NCBI GenBank assembly: GCA_964563965.1
Contig: CAZLZI010000016.1
Span: 1 to 16,718, forward strand
Reading direction: 5' to 3'
Length of the DNA: 16,718 bases
Origin: CAZCAQ01 sp964563965
GTDB taxonomy: Bacteria; Patescibacteriota; WWE3; UBA101185; UBA10185
Position 1 is the stretch's first letter. Each line of letters begins with the position of its first letter. The notes under the pieces were generated by a model. The model saw only the letters and a list, made by a program, of their open reading frames with translations. It ran no database searches and was not told where the DNA came from. Positions 15,132-16,718 of the stretch are shown here, one piece after another. The translations under genes and the position numbers were made by a program.

Positions 15132-15207
15132 TGGTGCCAACGGGTGGACTTGAACCACCGACCTAGCGCGTATGAAACGCCCGCTCTAACCCCTGAGCTA
15201 CGTTGGC
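15132..15207 (-). tRNA. tRNA with CAT anticodon (elongator Met or Ile2)
   Basis: A complete 76-base cloverleaf read on the minus strand. Acceptor stem GCCAACG pairs with CGTTGGC, D stem GCTC/GAGC, anticodon stem GGCGT/GCGCT (including two G.U pairs) around the loop TTCATAC, variable loop AGGTC, T stem GGTGG/CCACC with loop TTCAAGT, discriminator A and an encoded CCA. The anticodon is CAU. A normal G1-C72 pair rules out the initiator, which is the neighbouring gene. It is therefore elongator tRNA-Met or the tRNA-Ile2 whose C34 becomes lysidine. The anticodon-arm bases look closer to E. coli tRNA-Ile2 as I recall it, but this does not settle the identity. Confidence 0.93.
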
Positions 15208-15218
15208 AAGACTGTGCC

Positions 15219-15247
15219 ATTATACCAAATAAAAGAGGGGGTTTTAA
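15219..15247 (-). promoter_or_regulatory. Promoter of the CAT tRNA
   Basis: A -35 (TTAAAA, 15242-15247), a 17-base spacer, and a perfect extended -10, TGgTATAAT (15219-15227), 11 bases before the tRNA 5' end. It is the best -10 in the window and lies between the two tRNA genes, so this tRNA need not depend on read-through from the initiator. Confidence 0.7.
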
Positions 15248-15254
15248 AGCTTGT

Positions 15255-15328
15255 TGGTTGCGGGGCCCGGAGTTGCACCGGGACCTTCAGATTATGAGCC
15301 TGACGAGGTACTATTCCTCCACCCCGCG
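15255..15328 (-). tRNA. Initiator tRNA-Met (CAT), with unusual anticodon stem and elbow
   Basis: A 74-base cloverleaf on the minus strand that closely follows E. coli tRNA-fMet: 5' CGCGGGGTGGAG, loop CTCATAA, and 3' CCCCGCAACCA. The C1xA72 mismatch, which marks the formylated initiator, is present, with A11-U24, an encoded CCA and discriminator A. Three features depart from the norm. The anticodon stem TCAGG/TCTGA gives A29-U41, G30-C40 and G31.U39 where initiators normally have three G-C pairs. The seven-base D loop AATAGTA has a single G (position 19), with A at 18. The T loop TGCAACT has G at 55 instead of U. The Levitt pair A15-U48 and G19-C56 are kept. The variable loop is four bases (AGGT). 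Confidence 0.95.
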
Positions 15329-15341
15329 TTAAAGCCTCCGT

Positions 15342-15350
15342 ATTTTACCA
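15342..15350 (-). promoter_or_regulatory. Extended -10 for the initiator tRNA
   Basis: TG, one base, TAAAAT on the minus strand, 13 bases before the tRNA 5' end and between the FtsB-like stop and the tRNA. No good -35 at standard spacing; the TG extension may compensate. Confidence 0.5.
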
Positions 15351-15353
15351 GAC

Positions 15354-15749
15354 CTAGAAAAACAATTCCAGCCAAAGCCAGAAATTACGTCTTTCTTCGT
15401 TTTCAACGCTGTCTGTATCACCCATAACCTGTCCATTAGGCTTTTCTAGCCTACTAGTGATTTTAGATGGGTCTCTTAGGGCTGCGGGAAGAACCAAGAC
15501 ATCCTCCCCCTTTTTAGCCATATTTAACCTATTCCGAGCCTGTTCTTCAATAAATCTGGCAGTTTTCTTGTATTTTAGCTCTTTATCTAGAGCCAACTTC
15601 TTTTTTTCAAGGCTAGATACGGTCTTTTGCATGCTCTCAAGCCTTTTGCTACTTTGAATTATGTCCATTGTTGTTCTTGTAAAGTTAAACATACCGAATA
15701 AGAGCAGTAACGAAATAACTATATATTTTAGGCGAGCAGGAGAAAGCAT
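15354..15749 (-). CDS. FtsB/DivIC-like septum formation initiator
   Basis: A 131-residue bitopic cell-division protein. In order: a short basic N-terminus, one membrane span (about 9-22, YIVISLLLLFGMFN), a coiled coil (about 30-60, rich in Leu, Lys and Glu, including SLEKKKLALDKELKYK), then the family's conserved IEEQARNRLNMAKKGED segment. In other bacteria FtsB/DivIC pairs with FtsL and FtsQ/DivIB to activate septal wall synthesis. The C-terminal third is low complexity and ends in the aromatic NFWLWLELFF. I start it at the ATG at 15749, not the in-frame ATG at 15758, because that upstream ATG overlaps the -10 box TATAAT and would not be transcribed. It is divergent from the recombinase gene, and its stop is 25 bases from the initiator tRNA. 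Confidence 0.85.
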   Translation of the reverse strand: MLSPARLKYIVISLLLLFGMFNFTRTTMDIIQSSKRLESMQKTVSSLEKKKLALDKELKYKKTARFIEEQARNRLNMAKKGEDVLVLPAALRDPSKITSRLEKPNGQVMGDTDSVENEERRNFWLWLELFF

Positions 15750-15756
15750 TATGGTC

Positions 15757-15784
15757 ATTATAGTATTGGATCTTTAAATATCAA
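15757..15784 (-). promoter_or_regulatory. Leaderless promoter of the FtsB-like gene
   Basis: TTGATA (15779-15784), a 16-base spacer and a perfect TATAAT (15757-15762) on the minus strand. The ATG at 15749 begins seven bases after the -10. It is the most canonical -35/-10 pair among the protein genes, and it decides the start codon. Confidence 0.7.
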
Positions 15785-15809
15785 GATGCAGTTAGCCCGA
15801 ATTTGTGTG

Positions 15810-15838
15810 TTGAAATAACATTCCCCTAATGGTACTAT
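15810..15838 (+). promoter_or_regulatory. Promoter of the tyrosine recombinase
   Basis: TTGAAA (15810-15815), a 17-base spacer and an extended -10, TGgTACTAT (15830-15838). The ATG at 15856 is 17 bases past the -10, so a leader of about 10 bases is expected. This is the only clear protein-gene promoter in the window that is not leaderless. The element lies back to back with the FtsB-like promoter, separated by about 25 bases. Confidence 0.65.
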
Positions 15839-15855
15839 ACCCTATAGGTTTAGAT

Positions 15856-16718
15856 ATGGAATTAGAAAAAGCGCACAAAACCTTTATACAGAGCCTAAAA
15901 GACCAGGATCGGTCTGCCTCAACCGTCATTGCCTACCAGAAAGATTTAGAACAGCTTATAGAACACCTTTATAAGCAAGGCTTAAACACTATAGCCGAGG
16001 TAGAACTCGTGCACTTAAAGAATTTCATGGACAGTTTAGCCCAAAGGGAATATACCCCTAAATCAATCTCTCGCAAGACCAATGCCACTAAAACCTTCTT
16101 CAGATACCTACAGATTGAAGGCCATGTTACAACTAATCCTTCTGATGAGCTTAAACACCCAAAGCTTGAATCAAAAGCCCCAAGGATCTTGTCCAGACTT
16201 GAATATGGTGGGCTAAGAGATGCTGCTAAAAACGATAGCCGAACCTATGCTATCATCGAAGTGCTTCTGCAGACTGGAGTTAGAATTGATGAATTATCTA
16301 AAATAAATCTTGATGACTTTGTTATTAAAGATGATAAGTCAGGCACACTTATCATTCCAGAAAAGCGAGGGCATGCAAGACGAGAGATTCCTTTAAATCA
16401 TGCTGTCATTTCTGCTGTTAAAGCATACCTCGATGAGGAGAGACCAAAAACTACTAAATCAAAATACCTATTCATCACTAAAACCGGAAATGCTCTTCTT
16501 GTGAGGAATATTAGATCATCTATAACTAAATATTTTGCGCAAGCAGGTATTAAGAGTGCAAAGATAAATGACTTAAGACATACTTTTGTTGCATATCATC
16601 TAACACAAGGAGTTAATATCTCATATCTCTCAAAGTTAGCAGGACATAAACGCATATCTACTACTGAAAAGTACCTTGATTACATTGACAGGGATGATAT
16701 TGCAGAAAAGCACGAACT
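15856..16718 (+). CDS. Xer-type tyrosine recombinase (3' end cut by the window)
   Basis: 287 codons are present and the frame is open at the window end; a typical XerC/XerD is about 300 residues, so little is missing. The N-terminal SAM-like DNA-binding domain (about 1-100) includes STVIAYQKDLEQLIEHL and SISRKTNATKTFFRYL. The catalytic domain has R143 (TGVRIDELSKI), a beta-hairpin Lys region (K170-R171 in PEKRGHARREIPL), R241 and H242 in NDLRHTF, H264 (LAGHKRISTT) and the nucleophile Y273 (TTEKYLDY). In XerC/D the motif before LRH begins with His; here it is Asn (N238). It is probably the housekeeping enzyme that resolves chromosome dimers, but this change and the missing end leave the subtype open. 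Confidence 0.9.
   Translation, partial: MELEKAHKTFIQSLKDQDRSASTVIAYQKDLEQLIEHLYKQGLNTIAEVELVHLKNFMDSLAQREYTPKSISRKTNATKTFFRYLQIEGHVTTNPSDELKHPKLESKAPRILSRLEYGGLRDAAKNDSRTYAIIEVLLQTGVRIDELSKINLDDFVIKDDKSGTLIIPEKRGHARREIPLNHAVISAVKAYLDEERPKTTKSKYLFITKTGNALLVRNIRSSITKYFAQAGIKSAKINDLRHTFVAYHLTQGVNISYLSKLAGHKRISTTEKYLDYIDRDDIAEKHE

Noticed and set aside
15111..15332. 73-residue + strand frame across the tRNA region
   Set aside because: It lies wholly antisense to two well-folded tRNA genes; its codons are tRNA stems read backwards.
15750..15758. Upstream ATG of the FtsB-like gene
   Set aside because: It overlaps the -10 box and should not be in the mRNA.
15132..16718. Integrative element: tyrosine recombinase close to two tRNA genes
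   Set aside because: No repeated tRNA fragment or attachment-like direct repeat and no phage or transfer genes are seen; the recombinase looks XerC/D-like. The window ends in this gene, so the far side is unseen.
1..16718. UGA recoded as glycine, as in some Patescibacteria
   Set aside because: Seven genes end in TGA at family-typical lengths, often in ATGA overlaps, and conserved glycines are not encoded by TGA.
1..16718. CRISPR array, insertion sequence or rRNA
   Set aside because: No regularly spaced repeats, transposase motifs with inverted ends, or rRNA-like sequence found on reading.

Overview
The window is compact, visibly AT-rich bacterial DNA. Genes sit end to end, many overlap by the stop/start ATGA, and several proteins are minimal or split versions of familiar families: a two-subunit transketolase, a stand-alone 5'-3' exonuclease without polymerase, and a short FtsB/DivIC. 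This style, with a long-N-terminus FtsH and many lineage-specific proteins, suggests a Candidate Phyla Radiation (Patescibacteria) genome. That is inference; no rRNA or ribosomal protein marker is present to fix the lineage. UGA looks like a normal stop (seven genes end in TGA), so the code appears to be the standard bacterial one.

Layout. (1) 1-3773 is accessory: a degenerate STAND/AAA-like protein with a C-terminal winged helix (+), a convergent 541-aa protein with a nucleotidyltransferase-like N-terminus (-), and a divergent 197-aa protein of unknown function (+). (2) 3774-7201 is a carbohydrate operon (+): transketolase N-subunit, a membrane-anchored PrcB-like protein wedged between the halves, transketolase C-subunit, and a PfkB-family sugar kinase. 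(3) 7318-10390 is a second + operon, coupled by ATGA overlaps: a D-2-hydroxyacid dehydrogenase, an HEIGH putative metallopeptidase, and a membrane-anchored DsbA-like thioredoxin fused to a ligand-less cupredoxin-like domain. (4) 15087-10391 is a long - strand housekeeping unit: a small membrane protein, trpS, ftsH, the exonuclease and nth. (5) Two - strand tRNAs, initiator Met and another CAU-anticodon tRNA, each have their own promoter. (6) A - strand FtsB/DivIC-like gene diverges from a + strand Xer-type tyrosine recombinase cut by the window end.

The strongest cross-cutting signal is promoter placement. Upstream of gene after gene, a -10 hexamer ends only 6-9 bases before the start codon, so transcription should begin at or next to the start codon and give leaderless mRNAs. 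This also decides starts: for the FtsB-like gene and ftsH the longer frame begins in or beside the -10 box. Internal operon genes rely on overlap coupling, and only a few have a clear Shine-Dalgarno (AGGAGG before the DsbA-like gene, GGAG before trpS).

The second notable signal is the initiator tRNA. It keeps the C1xA72 mismatch but has only one G-C pair where initiators normally have three consecutive ones, and has A18/G55 in place of the near-universal G18/U55 pair. Other points of interest are a terminal clamp-binding-like QLGLF in the exonuclease, Asn for the HxxR His in the recombinase, Leu for the pore-loop Phe in FtsH, and a dead P-loop in the first gene. No CRISPR array, insertion sequence or rRNA was seen.
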